The translations under genes and the position numbers were made by a program. A stretch of 64,000 nucleotides of DNA from Polytrichum commune (taxonomy: Eukaryota > Streptophyta > Polytrichopsida > Polytrichales > Polytrichaceae). The stretch is from contig OX485803.1 in assembly GCA_950295325.1 (NCBI GenBank), forward strand, positions 73,609,554 through 73,673,553, in the 5' to 3' direction. The notes beneath the pieces are model-generated. The model made no database searches, had not been told where the DNA came from, and saw only the letters and a list, made by a program, of their open reading frames with translations. How positions within the stretch are numbered: position 1 is the first letter of the stretch; the number at the start of each line of letters is the position of its first letter. This document shows positions 35,060 through 46,684 of the stretch, one piece after another.

Positions 35060-36652
35060 CATCTGGAAGATAGTTGATGGACACATGCATATTAGCCACA
35101 GTAGCATCAAAGAGCTTATCGGTCTCAATAGCCAACTGCCAAATACAAAATAAAGATTAGAAAATTTGAATGATTGAAAAAATATTTTTTTTCAAAAAAC
35201 ATAGACAAAAAATTATCACCTGAGCCCACCAAGTAGCTTTATCAAGTCACTTAGGAAACTCTATATCATTGAATTTTGGTTTCGAAAACTTGAGAGCCTC
35301 ACGAAGAGTAGATGAATTGTTCCACCTCTCAAGCCACTTAATCTTCATAGATGTATACATTGCCAAAGTTGCTAACATCCAAAGTTTTTTTTGAATCATC
35401 TCAGGATTCTCATCGTGAATTTCATAATGAGACTTCACCTGCTTTAAGAACATAGGAGAATGTCTAGGATCTGCAATAAAAAGTTGTTTCTTTAGTTCCA
35501 AATGGGAAGTCAATCCTACCATTTCCACAACTTTAGAAACAAATTCACCCACTGCATTTGAAGTCCAATGTGTAGAATCAGGGTATTTCTCATAAAATTT
35601 CCTTTGAGCAGTAGCAACAACATCTCCCAACTCTTGCTACACCAAGGAAAAAACAAATAAGAGTATGATAAATCACACATAATAAAAAAAGATGTAATAA
35701 AACATATAGTTATAAAATTCAAAAGAAAAAAAAAAATACAAGAAAAAAAAATGTAAAAAACTAATACTTTAGAAAAATAACCTAATATAGAAATCCATTA
35801 AGAGCCTCAACAGTAAAAGAGAACCAAGTTCTATATTTGGATTTTTATTTGGCATCAGCGGCAGTAAGATCTTCTTTGGAGACAACTTTTTTAAAATATG
35901 AAAGTGGTTGTCCAACAATGCTTTGAATGCGGCAAAGCTTATGAACAAGATTCGTATAAACATGAGATTTTTAGTTCCTCATGACAAAATAAAACAACCA
36001 ATAATAAGCCACGGAAAAGAAATATACAATAAAAAATAAACTTAAAAGAAAACCAAATGAACCGAACAAATAAAAATAGAAGAATGAAGGAAATACCACT
36101 TCATGTAAAGTTGCCAACATAGTTGCAATATCTCTCTTGACGTCCAAAATAATACTTTCAACAGCATAATGTCAAGCATGATCATGTATATGATCTCGAT
36201 TAATAATGGGCAACCATGTTTGCAAACGGTTGTTTCCATCCCACATCATAAACATTTTGCGAGAGAAAACTTTGAGGTCCTCATCAGTTTGCAATATTTT
36301 TTCAAAGGCATCATTTGTCCGTATCCAATTTTCACTCCATGATTCAATGATATTATCGGTAACATCTATTGTTTTCCCCTCATTGTTTTCCAAGGCCACG
36401 TAAAAAACCCCGTTGCCCTCCATATAACCACAAGCAACAAAATGTGTAGCCAGGTTCATAACGTTATTTTTTTTAAAAAACCTAACAACATGCAATTTCA
36501 ACCATTCGACATAGTGGAATGTTAAATTTTAATTTTGCCCTTGATTGATACCTCAACCGTTCAAGACGGGAAGATGTGTTAACAGTTTCTTTCTTAAAAA
36601 TGCATGCAATTGCAATTCCAATTGATCTTCAGAAAGATGTACAACTTCCATA
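35060..36652 (-). pseudogene. DGN-R motif (ParB-like?) transposon-borne protein, five exon-like pieces
   Basis: Minus-strand pieces in order: 36652-36545 (MEVVHLSEDQLELQLHAFL); 36524-36097 (VMNLATHFVACGYMEGNG, then MFMMWDGNNRLQTWLPIINR, then SIILDVKRDIATMLATLHEV); about 35985-35785 (HVYTNLVHKLCRIQSIVG); about 35637-35222 (VVATAQRKFYEKYPDSTHWT, WMLATLAMYTSMKIKWLERW); 35138-35060 (LAIETDKLFDATVANMHVSI). Splice-like GT and AG sites lie between them. WDGNNRLQTW resembles the DG-x-H-R-x-x-A motif of ParB/Srx-type domains with N in place of H. That relation is inference. In-frame stops at 36169-36171 (TGA), near 35848 (TAA) and near 35250 (TGA) mark it as dead. Confidence 0.5.
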
Positions 36653-38062
36653 TCTAAATCACAAACATATCATCCATATGAAAGATAAAACTAAATTAGA
36701 AGAATTATATACATATGAAAGAAATCACATATGCAAACTAAAATAATATACAAAAATATTTATGAAAGTGAAAGTATACATAAGGAAAAATCACATATAG
36801 AATAGAATCTGAAATTTCAATATGGATGGCCATTAACGGCCGCCCTTGTTGGAAGAAAAAAATGAAGGAAATAACTGTATACATGAAGAAAGATACATAT
36901 ATAGAAAATAATATAAAATTTTAATAAGGGTTGAAATGAGTGTATACATGAAAAAAAATACATATATAGAAAAAATAATGAAATTTTAATAAGGGTGGAA
37001 ATGAGTATATACATGAAAAAATAAACTTATATACCAATAAATTTGAGATGCAACCAAGGGTGGCCGTTAACAGCCACACTTTTAGATGAAACATATATAA
37101 GAAATATATGTATATATGTAATTTTATTTCAAAGAAATTATGTTGTTAAATGGAAATTGAAACCCAAGAAGGCATACCCTAAACTAGAAAATAGAAGTTA
37201 GCATCATACAAAGGATGGCCGTTGACGGCCACCTTAAACTAGAACACAGAAGTTGACATCATAAAAAGGGTGGCCGTTAACGGCCACCCTTTTAGATGGA
37301 ACATACATAAGAAATATATGTATATATGTGATTTTATTTCAAAGAAATTATGTTGTTAAATGAAGACTGAAACCCAAGAACGAGTACCCTAAACTAGAAA
37401 ATAGAAGTTAGCATCATACAAAGGGTGGCCGTTGACGGCGACCCTAAACTAGAACATAAAAGTTGGCATCATAAAAAGGGTGGCCGTTAACGGCTACCCA
37501 TTTGGAAGAGAAATACACTTTGATTTGAGTCACTTTCCGGAGTTGCTATAACGTTTTCAAATATTCTAATTTATTTCCGAAAAAAATCAAGTGCATAAAT
37601 TATAGCCTTGTCATTTACTCCAATTTTTTTGAGAATTTTTGGAGATTATATCAATTTTACATAAATCGCCAAAGTCTACTGAAATTAATATGATTAGATT
37701 TCCTGCATAAAATCTTCATTGTTTGAAGATTTTAGAAGAATCTAAGATGCTCTAATTGTTTTTTGGCTCTAAAACATGCAAAACAAAATCATTTTGTTCA
37801 TGCTATATACCGTTGGAATCGTATTCTCGGCGTGCACAATATTGTATACATTACATACCTCCAAATTTATTTTGATTTTAAAGTTATTTTCTTACGATTT
37901 CGTTCGTACAACCTACCTCCATCTCCGCCTCAGAAGATTGTTCTTCTTTTTCGTATTGTGTGGCGTATTTCTCCATGGTTGCACGTGAGCGTACATGTCT
38001 TTTCCATTGGTCTACGAGCTTGGATAAGATGACCCAAAAATATATCAAACCATCCTTGCAGT
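36653..38062. other. Divergent intergenic spacer of the transposon
   Basis: An AT-rich stretch between the two divergent genes, holding six copies of a palindrome (36822-37499) and a 210-bp tandem duplication. The frame at 37763-38032 is not convincing as a gene. The missing catalytic part of the plus-strand transposase would be expected about here, so the spacer may mark an internal deletion. Confidence 0.4.
36822..37499. repeat. Array of a 20-bp palindrome and a 210-bp tandem duplication
   Basis: The perfect palindrome GGTGGCCGTTAACGGCCACC is seen at 37269-37288. Near-matches lie at about 36823-36844, 37058-37079, 37213-37234, 37432-37453 and 37478-37499. The copies at 37.2-37.5 kb sit in two units of 210 bp (compare TTTAGATGAAACATATATAA at 37081 with TTTAGATGGAACATACATAA at 37291). 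The palindromes alternate GTTAAC and GTTGAC cores. Confidence 0.85.
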
Positions 38063-40530
38063 TTCAACACAAGTAATTATGCAAGGATTACAAAGACGCG
38101 AAAACAATGGACGACGCCGAGACTAAGTATCATGTGATTCGTTATTGGTGGTTGTCATCCAGATCTGCCTCAGAAGAAAATATCATTGGCCTTTCAGAGT
38201 GGTTGGGTTTTTAGCACTTTCGTTTCAGACAATGGGGTGGTCATATGTTATTTGTCAGTACATATCAAAATTCAATATTCAATGTTATTTATTTTCTTCC
38301 ATTATTAAATATATCTTATATTTTTATTATCCTCATATTTGTGTGTTGTTCATAGGATACGACAATAGAACAACGTGCGGAAATGCCAACATGCAACCTT
38401 ACAGAGACTATACACAAAAAATGGCTCCAACAGTCCGGCAACAAGATGACTTGTTTATATGAAGCTACAGTGGATGACATGATCCGTGCCTTCATGCAAA
38501 CTGCAAATTACCAGACATGGTTGAAAGGGGGTCTGATGGTAAAGGTCTTGATTCGGCATCCTTGAAACTCAAAGCGGTTGCCAGGTGTGGAGATCCAAAA
38601 ATGTTGGCTGATGTCATGAAGTCTTATCTAGGGGCAGAAGACGTCAACACTAGAGATTGTGCATTAGAAGGGTCAGAGCTCTTTGGTTCCACCAAACGCA
38701 AACTCAACCTATCACCGGGTGTTGATTGTGACTCTCATCGACCCGACAAAGTAAACTATTTCATTCCTCATCCCAACACCCGAGCAGCTCGTCAACGCAT
38801 AGAGAAATCGTTGAATTTTGCAATTCATGGTGTGGCTCATACCACATCTGTGTTAGAGATTGATTGTCTTGCTTCTAAGTGGCACATTGCAAGATTACCA
38901 CCCAACTCAGCCAAACGATGTTGGGTACTGCAGGCCATTACAGGGACTGTGTACAATACCAAAGTCGGAATTGGGAAACATGGCACACCTGCTCCAACAT
39001 ACAAAGGGCTCAAGAAGGAATTTTGCTCTCCCAACAATGTGGAGTATGAATTTTGGATTTGCCTTGACGATATTAAGCATTGTGTGAGTGGCAGTATGAA
39101 GAAATATGTATTGGTTTGGCCTATAGTACCCAACATGTGGCCGGTGAAGATAGGTACCAATCTATCGAGAGAGGAGGTTCTGGCACTTGAAGATGCTGAA
39201 TTTCAACCTCGGGGGGGGGCACTCCCTTGTATATTTTGCATACACCTACGATAATGACCTATTAAAATGGGGGCTATTTACCTATGAGAAAGGATTATAA
39301 GGGATGCTAATTTTTGAAATAATGGTAAATTGTTGTGATTATTTGCACCCTATTGGTAATTATAAATTCTTGGATGGTTGATTTTATGGTATCCTATATT
39401 ACTTATATGTCCAGGCTTCCGGTGGTGATTGCTTGATTGTTTTTTATTGTTTGGAAGCCGAATCCTCCGATTGTTCCAGGGCCACGGAGAAGCAGAGTGC
39501 CACTCTTGCACCAAGTTGAGGTCTGCCAACTAGGGTTGACGGAGGCGGGGGCGAGAGAGGGCGGGAGCAGAGTCACGGCTAATTGCCGAGCTTTCTGGAG
39601 GTAGCTCGGATTTTTCAATTTTAACCCGAGAGTGGGCCTAGAGAGTGCAAAATTTATTGGTTGATAGCCCCCATTTCCTAATGTATTTAGGCAATTAGCC
39701 GGCATTTTTTTTTCATTTATGCAATTTCCGAAAGGTCTAAAGTGGGGCCGGTTTAATATTTTGGTGGCAAAGTATTTAATTTTTGAAACTATCGCTTTTT
39801 CTCCATGCTATTTTATATGTGCCACTTAGATAATTTAATCATGTTTTGTCAAATGCTATATTACATATAATCATGTTTCACAATCCTAGAGCACCCTATA
39901 CTACATCTAATAATTTTACAAATTTTACGCCAAATTTTTATACAAGACCCTATATTTTATCGCACGTAGTTCCTACGTTTTTCGCCAATGCCCCCCCCCC
40001 CCCCCCGAGATTTCAACTACAGCAGAGGGAGGCATTGTCCCCTTGTCGTAGGCTTTCAACAATCGCAACTCTTCCCAACCCTCGCTCGCATTTTTGTATG
40101 CCACCAAACCCGGACGTCCACCCTACATTCAGGTTTGGGAAGACAGTGCGTCGTAATCCAACAGCACCGTTGGCGGATCACAAAAACAAATGGGAAAGCA
40201 CCGGACTCATGGAAGATTACTATGTGGTTGGGGTCACTACCATTCCATATCCGGGCTTTGGAGTGATAATAAACATTGTCTCCAAGCAGGATATCACCTA
40301 CCATGTCACAATTGGCGACATCCCACATTGCACATGCCCGGATTTCACGAAAATGTCATCTCATGCATCGGGAAAAAAAGGAAAATGGGTGTATTGTAAA
40401 TATCTTTATTATGTGTTTAGATTTTTGTGCAAGGTGGATTACGAGAGTGACAAGTTCATTCATGCACCTACATATACATATAATGAGGTCATGCAACTAC
40501 TTGAACTTGCTGATATTGTAAAATGTGAGT
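38063..40530 (+). pseudogene. SWIM zinc-finger transposase-family gene, C-terminal half
   Basis: 38066-38250 encodes CKDYKDAKTMDDAETKYHVI, then GLSEWLGF, a TAG (38212) and HFRFRQWGGHML. An intron-like gap follows, ending at CATAG|GATACG. 38357-38530 encodes AEMPTCNLTETIHKKWLQQS to YQTWLKGG. A one-base shift in a G5 run leads into 38517-39207 (KLKAVARCGDPKMLADVMKS to LEDAEFQ). An 802-bp insertion interrupts the codon after FQ and the frame resumes at 40010. The C-terminus has the SWIM-like finger TIGDIPHCTCPDFTK...GKWVYCKYLYYVF, a CxC-Xn-CxH pattern with Tyr replacing the final His. It stops at 40530. The missing N-terminal and catalytic parts resemble the relic at 14.2-15.6 kb. Confidence 0.6.
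39208..40009. mobile_element. 802-bp element with poly-G termini inserted in the SWIM gene
   Basis: The left end is CTCGGGGGGGGGCACT. The right end, read on the minus strand, is CTC, a long G run, then CATT. The perfect 8-bp repeat ATTTCAAC flanks it (39200-39207 and 40010-40017). Removing the element and one repeat joins the upstream and downstream SWIM reading frames exactly, which proves an insertion. It has no coding capacity. An 8-bp duplication fits hAT-type or related mobilisation, but the poly-G end is unusual. Confidence 0.88.
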
Positions 40531-41225
40531 AGTATTGCAAGTGTTATATTAAGCAACATATATTTGAATGTCAATAAATGGCATGTTTTGGTTTGGATTA
40601 TTATAACAAAAATTAGTTATGGACTGAAAGTCTTTCAAATGATTCAATAACTTCAATTCTATTAGACTACGACCCAACCGTGAGCGGTTTGATTGAATCA
40701 CACATATAAATAATAACAAGTTTCTAAAAATAAAAAATAATCGACAAGATTCTACGTACATCCGCGTAGTAACCTTTTCTTGGTATCCGCCTATAGATTA
40801 TTCCTACTTTATCATTAGCTCAATTTGGGATAGCACCAGTCAATGTAACCAACCGGATTCGAACCCGGGTTGATCCAGACCTAATACCAGTCTCTTACAC
40901 AACTCGCATCTACAGGCGGATGTCTCAAAATCTAGTAGTTACCTACATATTGACTATTTCTAATATCTAATATCCTTGCTTTTGTAGATTGTGGGCCTTA
41001 ACTGAGCCCGTGAGTGGTTTGAGTGGTTCACAATTATGATACCTACATATACGTATAATGAGGTTATGCACCTACTTGAACTTGTTGGTGTTGTGAAATG
41101 TGAGTAGTTGTACAAGTGTGGGTTGTAACTACATGTATAAGGATGTCAATAAATGACATGTATTGGTTTGGATTATTATAGTAAAAATCAGCAATGGATT
41201 GAAAGTGTTTAAAATGATCCATGGT
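40466..41225. repeat. Duplicated 3' end of the SWIM gene
   Basis: 40466-40650 (last codons and 3' flank, from CCTACATATACATATAATGA onward) recurs at 41040-41220 with substitutions. The copy lies just inside the right subterminal repeats, so the end of the gene has been tandemly duplicated. Confidence 0.75.
40741..40935 (-). mobile_element. Possible tRNA-derived SINE
   Basis: The minus strand carries a perfect pol III box B in CCCGGGTTCGAATCCGGTTG (near 40852-40871), preceded by a possible A-box region near 40890-40910. The downstream body ends near an A/T-rich stretch at 40725-40740. No target duplication could be fixed. It lies between the duplicated SWIM-gene ends. Confidence 0.4.
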
Positions 41226-41359
41226 AATAGGATCCTTTCACGTGTGCTTCATTTAAAATACTGGCAATTTACAATTGAAAATATGTAATTAAATTGTCAA
41301 AATTCTGGTTATGTACCCTAAACCCGTATGTCTTTACTAAATTTGGAGTCATTGCTCAT

Positions 41360-41437
41360 ATGTTACTGCTCATTGCTCATGTGTTACTGCTCACCGCTCA
41401 CCGCTCACTGCTCATCGCTCATAAGATAGCTTCCCTC
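41360..41437 (-). repeat. Right terminal inverted repeat with subterminal motifs
   Basis: Read on the minus strand: GAGGGAAGCTATCTTATGAG, then six to seven TGAGC(A/G)(A/G)T repeats. It is the counterpart of 34381-34440, with a 2-bp indel in the outer arm. Confidence 0.8.
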
Positions 41438-41445
41438 GACTAAAC
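41438..41445. repeat. Target duplication of the 7-kb transposon, right
   Basis: GACTAAAC, the partner of 34373-34380. Confidence 0.8.
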
Positions 41446-44400
41446 GATATGCTCTTCTTCTTCCTCACTACCTCTCACAAGTTAACAATGGTCAATCGTT
41501 ACACTCACAAACTGACATCTGACCATTCGGCTTCATCTCACTGCCTATTGCAGGTTTCAACAATCGTCAATAGTTTAACTCTCCAGTCAGCCTCTCGGCC
41601 TTCCACCTCCCTTGTACCGGGTAGTTCGAACCAGTACCCAATCACATTCTTGGATTAGCTTCTCTATTTGTTGAAGACATTGACAACAAGCAAGTAGAGA
41701 AGCATTGAATCTAGAGCTACAAACACCACCAAGAGGAAGAGGAAGAGGATCAACACCGAACAATGGAACGCCGAAGAGAGAAGCTCGGCCATGGAGCTCG
41801 TCCACGGGAATAGGCCCCTTACCGCGGAAATACGAGGAAGACGCGCGGTCTTAGGCTCCCTTACCCACGGTAGTAGGGTACCGGCGGTTTACAAAGGACT
41901 TTTTAGTGTATAATCAAAAGACTTTAAAGGGATACATTAGGGGCATATTAAGGGGTGTATTAGGGATGTATTATTGGTATATTAGAGTATAGGATTTTGA
42001 GGATAAATGACTATCCGAAGTACATAATTATGGAATTTTGAAGAAGCATGATTATGAATTATGTAAGTATTTTAGATTCTTATACATTATGAAGATGCAT
42101 TATGAGCATATAGGACAAGGATAGATTCTACTAGTATGTTTTAATAAAAATCATTGGAATCAAGCAAATATGAAGACTTTATTACATTCTCAAAAGAAAC
42201 TACAATGTAGCCACAACAAGGAGTTAGGGAAATCTTGGAATTATGAACATTAAGATGATGAAATGGTTGTAACCGTTTAGGATAGGAATCATCTACATAT
42301 ATCAAAGATAGTAAGTATCTAGGAAAGTGGAAGTTAACAACCACTCTTAGTATAGATTTTGGATAGGAAGAAAAGACTATATAAGGGAAGCAATTTTAGG
42401 AGATCACACCTCATTTTCTACACAACGAAGTTATCTTAAATTTGAGTGTCAAGAATCACTTGAAGCTTTTGTAACTCTCCTCTCGAGGAACTTTTGCAAT
42501 ACACTTATCTTTTTTACAAATGCGTGTGATCTTTCTACCTCTCTCAATTTGAACTACGAGTCGTCAATGGTACTTTGTAGCTTAAGTGATTGAGCAACCG
42601 AGAGTAGAGTAGATTGAGTAGACTCTTTTGAGAAAGAACTTAAAAGATAGTGTGAGGGTGAGAACAAAGCGCTCAAGACAAATTGGAGAATCAATGGGAC
42701 TTTGAGAGAGATTGAATTGAGAAAACGATTGTCAACTTGAGTGAAGGAAACAATATTATCTCTCAAAGCGGAACTTATCGTTGATCTCCTCAAAAGGGAA
42801 TTATAAATATACATGTGATTGAATGATTGAAGAATTATATGCATGTTATGATTTAAGCAAAACAACTTAACGATTGCAACTCCTTTAAAAGAGGAGGAGC
42901 TTATTATTGAAAACTACATAATTGACTTATAAGTATTATACATATTATACTACATATTGATTGTTGAACTTATGATTAACAAGAATGATGAAGACATTAA
43001 TTCATATAAAAGTTTGAATACATATGAATGAAGTAACATTGATATAAGATAATCTACTTACTACAATTGTTATTGAAGCTTCTTACTTTAAGATTCTTTG
43101 TGAGTTGTTGGATGTCATTACAATTTGAAGGATTATCTATTCAAGAGAAGATCTCTCTCTCTCTTGAGCAAAACTCAAGAGAGATAGGTTTATCTTCTCG
43201 TCATCAAGAAACACTTTGTAGTAAAAATGCTTCTTCTCTTAAGATACTTTGTGAGTTGTTGGATGTCATTAACAATCAAAAAGGAGTTCTTTCTCTTAAA
43301 TAAACCTCAAGAAAGTTATAATTATTCTTGTCATTTAAACACTTTGAATGTTAAACGTGACATTGCAAAACAATCAATGATGTGTTCACGAAATTATAAC
43401 TACTATATGCATATATGTCAAGTTACAATATTATAAGTAGTAACACTTGAGTTTAAAAAAAGAAGACTCAAGAATATTAGATCTTCTTCATCATTATAAG
43501 ATTACTATCATTTATGTGATTAATGTTTATGAACTACTAACATTAAGGATTCATACAATTTATTGAACACTATATTATTATCAAGGATATTGTTACACCT
43601 CTTGAAGCTTTCTTTAAATCTAATGGTTCTTATTATCAATGATGCCTTATATTGAGAGTAAGAATTAAGATAATGAGATTGTGTTCACTCCAATAATTAT
43701 ATTCATATCATAAGGAGAAGAGAGGGATTATTAGAGACCGAACATATTAATGAGGCACGGTAGTTCTCAAGCGAATATAAATTTACGTGATGTCTCACCG
43801 TGAGTCTTCTTGAGCTAAATTGCAAGGGAACGACCCACGGGGTGCATCACTATTCTGACTGTAGTTCGACTCCTCCTCTCTCTAATACTCAGAGTTAGTT
43901 CTCTCAACCCTGTCAAATCACAACTTCACGTTGTTTCTTCTCACACACATTCACTCTCCTTTGTGGTGCGGACGCACTCAAATCTTCTCTCTCATCCTCT
44001 CTATTTTAGGTTAACACCCTAAGAGAATAGTTTCACTTAGTTTCTCACCCCTAATGCTCATCTCGCTCAATTGTTGTCTCTCAGGTGGGGTGGGTTTCTC
44101 ACACAGACGATAGTTCGCTCATTTACCCCTCTTCGCATTCCTGCTTTAGAATCCCAGTATGCTCAACTATATTATGCTCAACTACATTACATACTCCTCT
44201 TTCGTATTCATAAATCTCTCACTCTAAGGTAAATCGACTCATTCTCTCTCATCGTCATGTGGCTTCTCCACAATTAGCACTTATTCAATTCCACTCATAG
44301 TTTCCAACTCAATCCATTGCAATCACACCACTGACAATAGTTTATTATTTTTCATTTACTCAACCGCTTCAAATACATACTCTGACGTACCCAAACACAC

Positions 44401-44878
44401 TCACAAACTCTCACTCTATCACTTATAATTTCAACCATGGACAATAGTTCACAGTACACATCATTTCTCCGGCTATTCAACAAACTCAAAATCGAAATAA
44501 AAATATCTTCAGTAGCAACCAGTGTCCCGCAATCACTACGGTGATCACTAAACTTACTCAAAAAATAGTTCAATAATTAACCTCGCCCGCTTACGGCGCT
44601 GAGGAAGACTAGCCAATAGTTTTTTCTCTGCGCTCAACTATGATAAAAGATTGTATGCTTTCCTCCTTCTCACCAATCTTCTTAGCTCGGCGGGGGAGAC
44701 GACAATAGTTCCAATAACCAACTAGGGCCACCCATGGCCATGCCTATGGTTATAACTAACTCCCTAGCCTATAGTTCTACTATTTTCATCCGCTTGGATA
44801 ACTTCATCCAAGACTCAACTATATGCCTATAGTTAAATTAATTGGCCAAAAATTTGGCTCACATGCACTCATGGAACC
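41446..44878. other. Region without a recognisable gene
   Basis: AT-rich stretch with frames up to about 100 codons, none recognised. It includes a short tandem duplication at 43077-43310. A motif close to (A)CAATAGTTC recurs at irregular spacing of about 100 bp between 44.0 and 44.75 kb, possibly remnants of an old satellite. Confidence 0.4.
43077..43310. repeat. Tandem duplication, about 153-bp period
   Basis: GCTTCTTACTTTAAGATTCTTTGTGAGTTGTTGGATGTCATTA-type sequence at 43077 recurs at 43229. The repeated translated piece (LCELLDVI) is not a recognised domain. Confidence 0.75.
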
Positions 44879-45101
44879 TTGAGGTAGGTAGGCTTGATGT
44901 TTTTCATGACATTGTGTGTAACTCAAGCATTTGTGAATGCTTGGATACTTTTAATATAAGGGTGTCATGCACACCACTTCACCCATAATTAAATGGAATG
45001 AAGGTACAATGTCATGTGTAAGTGGTAACTTAGGTGTGTGAAGGAGGATTTCCCCACCCGGACTAGGACACAATTAAGGGTAGGGAAGATACTTGCTCAC
45101 A
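44879..45101 (+). mobile_element. LTR 3'-end relic
   Basis: This is colinear with the end of the LTR at 46685-50729 (50507-50729). Shared segments are CTCAAG.ATTTGT.AATGCTT, AAGGGTGTCATG, CCCCACCC.GACTAGGAC and a TTGCT.ACA terminus. No matching 5' start was found upstream, so only the 3' part of a related LTR remains. Confidence 0.65.
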
Positions 45102-45119
45102 TGCCCTTATATCAAGCAA

Positions 45120-46684
45120 CACCTTTTATGGAAATACACTAGAAGAACTATCTTGAGCCATTAATAATACTTTATTAACATTCGATAACCTCACAATGCC
45201 GGGTGTGATTTGCAATTGTTCTCGTGTTGTTCTAGCTAGATTGCTAGCCAAACAAATTATTGCCGTATCCTTAACACTTAATGAACTAAATGAATTGTGC
45301 TCTAAAATCAAGCCACCATTGAATTGTGCTTGAGCAAGAGGTTCTTTCTCCATGTTCATTAACATGGTTCTTTCTACCGACGCAAAGCATCAACTACCCC
45401 TTTAGTAGCCTCATATTTAATGTCATCTTCATTATCAACCGTGGATAACTCCTCAGTCTCCCTCATGGTTGCATTGGCAAATATTTGCATTGTTTCTTAA
45501 ACATCATTCTCGTCATATGATAAACCAAAGCTGCATCAAAATCATGCCGTTGTAATTAGAGCCCAAAAAACAAAGGAATTTCCAACTCCTTGCAGACTAA
45601 GCCCTTTACCGTGTCCTCCTGTGTATTCACCTAACTATCCTCAAAAGTTTTTTTGCGACGATGTAGATGTCAGATCCACCAAACCAAATGATAAAGGCAA
45701 CCATGATTGCCAAATATTATTTGTAGGTATTGTGTGGCGTGTATTAGGCTTAGTATGAGTCACTTGACCCCTCACTGAATTAAGAGTCTCCGATGGTGTC
45801 TTTAGTTGTGACATTGTTGCAACGGAATCAATCATCTCACCAAGTGCTCTATATTCAAATCTATCATATTTCAATGGTTGCAAAGAACTTGTACAAGTTG
45901 ACATTGAACTAGAAGGCACATATGATTTTTCCTACTTGCTCAAAGCAATAATCCTAAAGAATTTTGCAATTCTCTCATCCGTGCCTCAAGACTATTAGTA
46001 CCAGATGTTTGTATACTGTGGTATGAACAATTTAGGCCTCAAATGAGGATGTTTAAACCAACATTGAGCCTTAATATGCCCTATCCCTCCACATTGAGCA
46101 TAGGTGTGTTTAGGTGGCACTCCGATCATCTTTCCTTATCTTGTTTTGCTTTCTGAAACATATGTTGGCCTTCAAAATATGACTATCTAGGACAATGTTT
46201 TTTCTCATGTCCTATGTTCCCACGTTTCCAACACCTACAAGGTGTATTTGCCCCACATCCACATTTGCTACCATAGCAATTTGTATTGAAGATTTTATAT
46301 TTCCTTGACCCTTGTTTGGACCCACAATAAAGACCTTGGACTGATTTAATGAGGTAGTCATAGTAATTGGAAATCTTCATGCTTCCTCAACACAAAGCCC
46401 TCTATCTAGTTGTTATGTCACAACAAAGGTTTGAGCTAAAGTAGCTCAACCCCCATACATCAATAGCATGTGTGGATGTGCCATATTTTGTAATTTCTTA
46501 TTTTGTTTTGTCATGTATAAAGAAACCAACTACCGCTCCATAAAAACATCGCCGTTTTCATGTGCAAATCTCGCAAGATGTGCATACATGATCCTGTTAA
46601 TATCTCCGACTTCTTTCTTGAAGTCTTGAATGTGGCGCATTCGGTCACGTTGGATGTCGCCAAACTCCACCTCTAGGTAGTCAA
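45120..46684 (-). pseudogene. Decayed gag-like polyprotein relic, distal part
   Basis: The minus-strand frame from 46684 downward encodes YLEVEFGDIQRDRMRHIQDF and MYAHLARFAHENGDVFMER, then a stop. Later comes a degenerate zinc knuckle, CWKRGNIGHEKKHC (46183-46380), with the second Cys replaced by Arg. Then come fragments at 45919-45641 and 45365-45126. The reading frame at 46684 runs straight on at 50730 on the other side of the inserted LTR. The knuckle with upstream helical segments suggests a retrotransposon gag; I cannot assign the family. Confidence 0.45.

Larger units (their letters stand above)
34381..41437. mobile_element. 7,057-bp composite DNA transposon with two divergent genes
   Basis: The left end begins GAGGGGAGTGCTATCTTGTG. 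The right end, read on the minus strand, begins GAGGGAAGCTATCTTATGAG. Both ends continue into arrays of the subterminal motif TGAGCGGTGAGC. The 8-bp repeat GACTAAAC flanks the unit. Inside, a decayed minus-strand gene with a DGN-R motif (35.06-36.65 kb) and a plus-strand SWIM zinc-finger gene (38.06-40.53 kb) are transcribed away from each other across an AT-rich spacer with a palindrome array. TIRs, subterminal repeats and an 8-bp duplication identify a cut-and-paste element. Superfamily (MULE, hAT-like or Zisupton/KDZ-like) is not settled. Both genes carry disabling changes. Confidence 0.8.

Noticed and set aside
36822-37499. CRISPR-like array
   Set aside because: Palindromic repeats are irregularly spaced, lie in a plant transposon and are partly part of a 210-bp duplication. 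There are no uniform spacers or cas genes.
37763-38032. 89-codon frame at the edge of the transposon spacer
   Set aside because: It has no similarity to the SWIM gene that follows and no plausible splice link.
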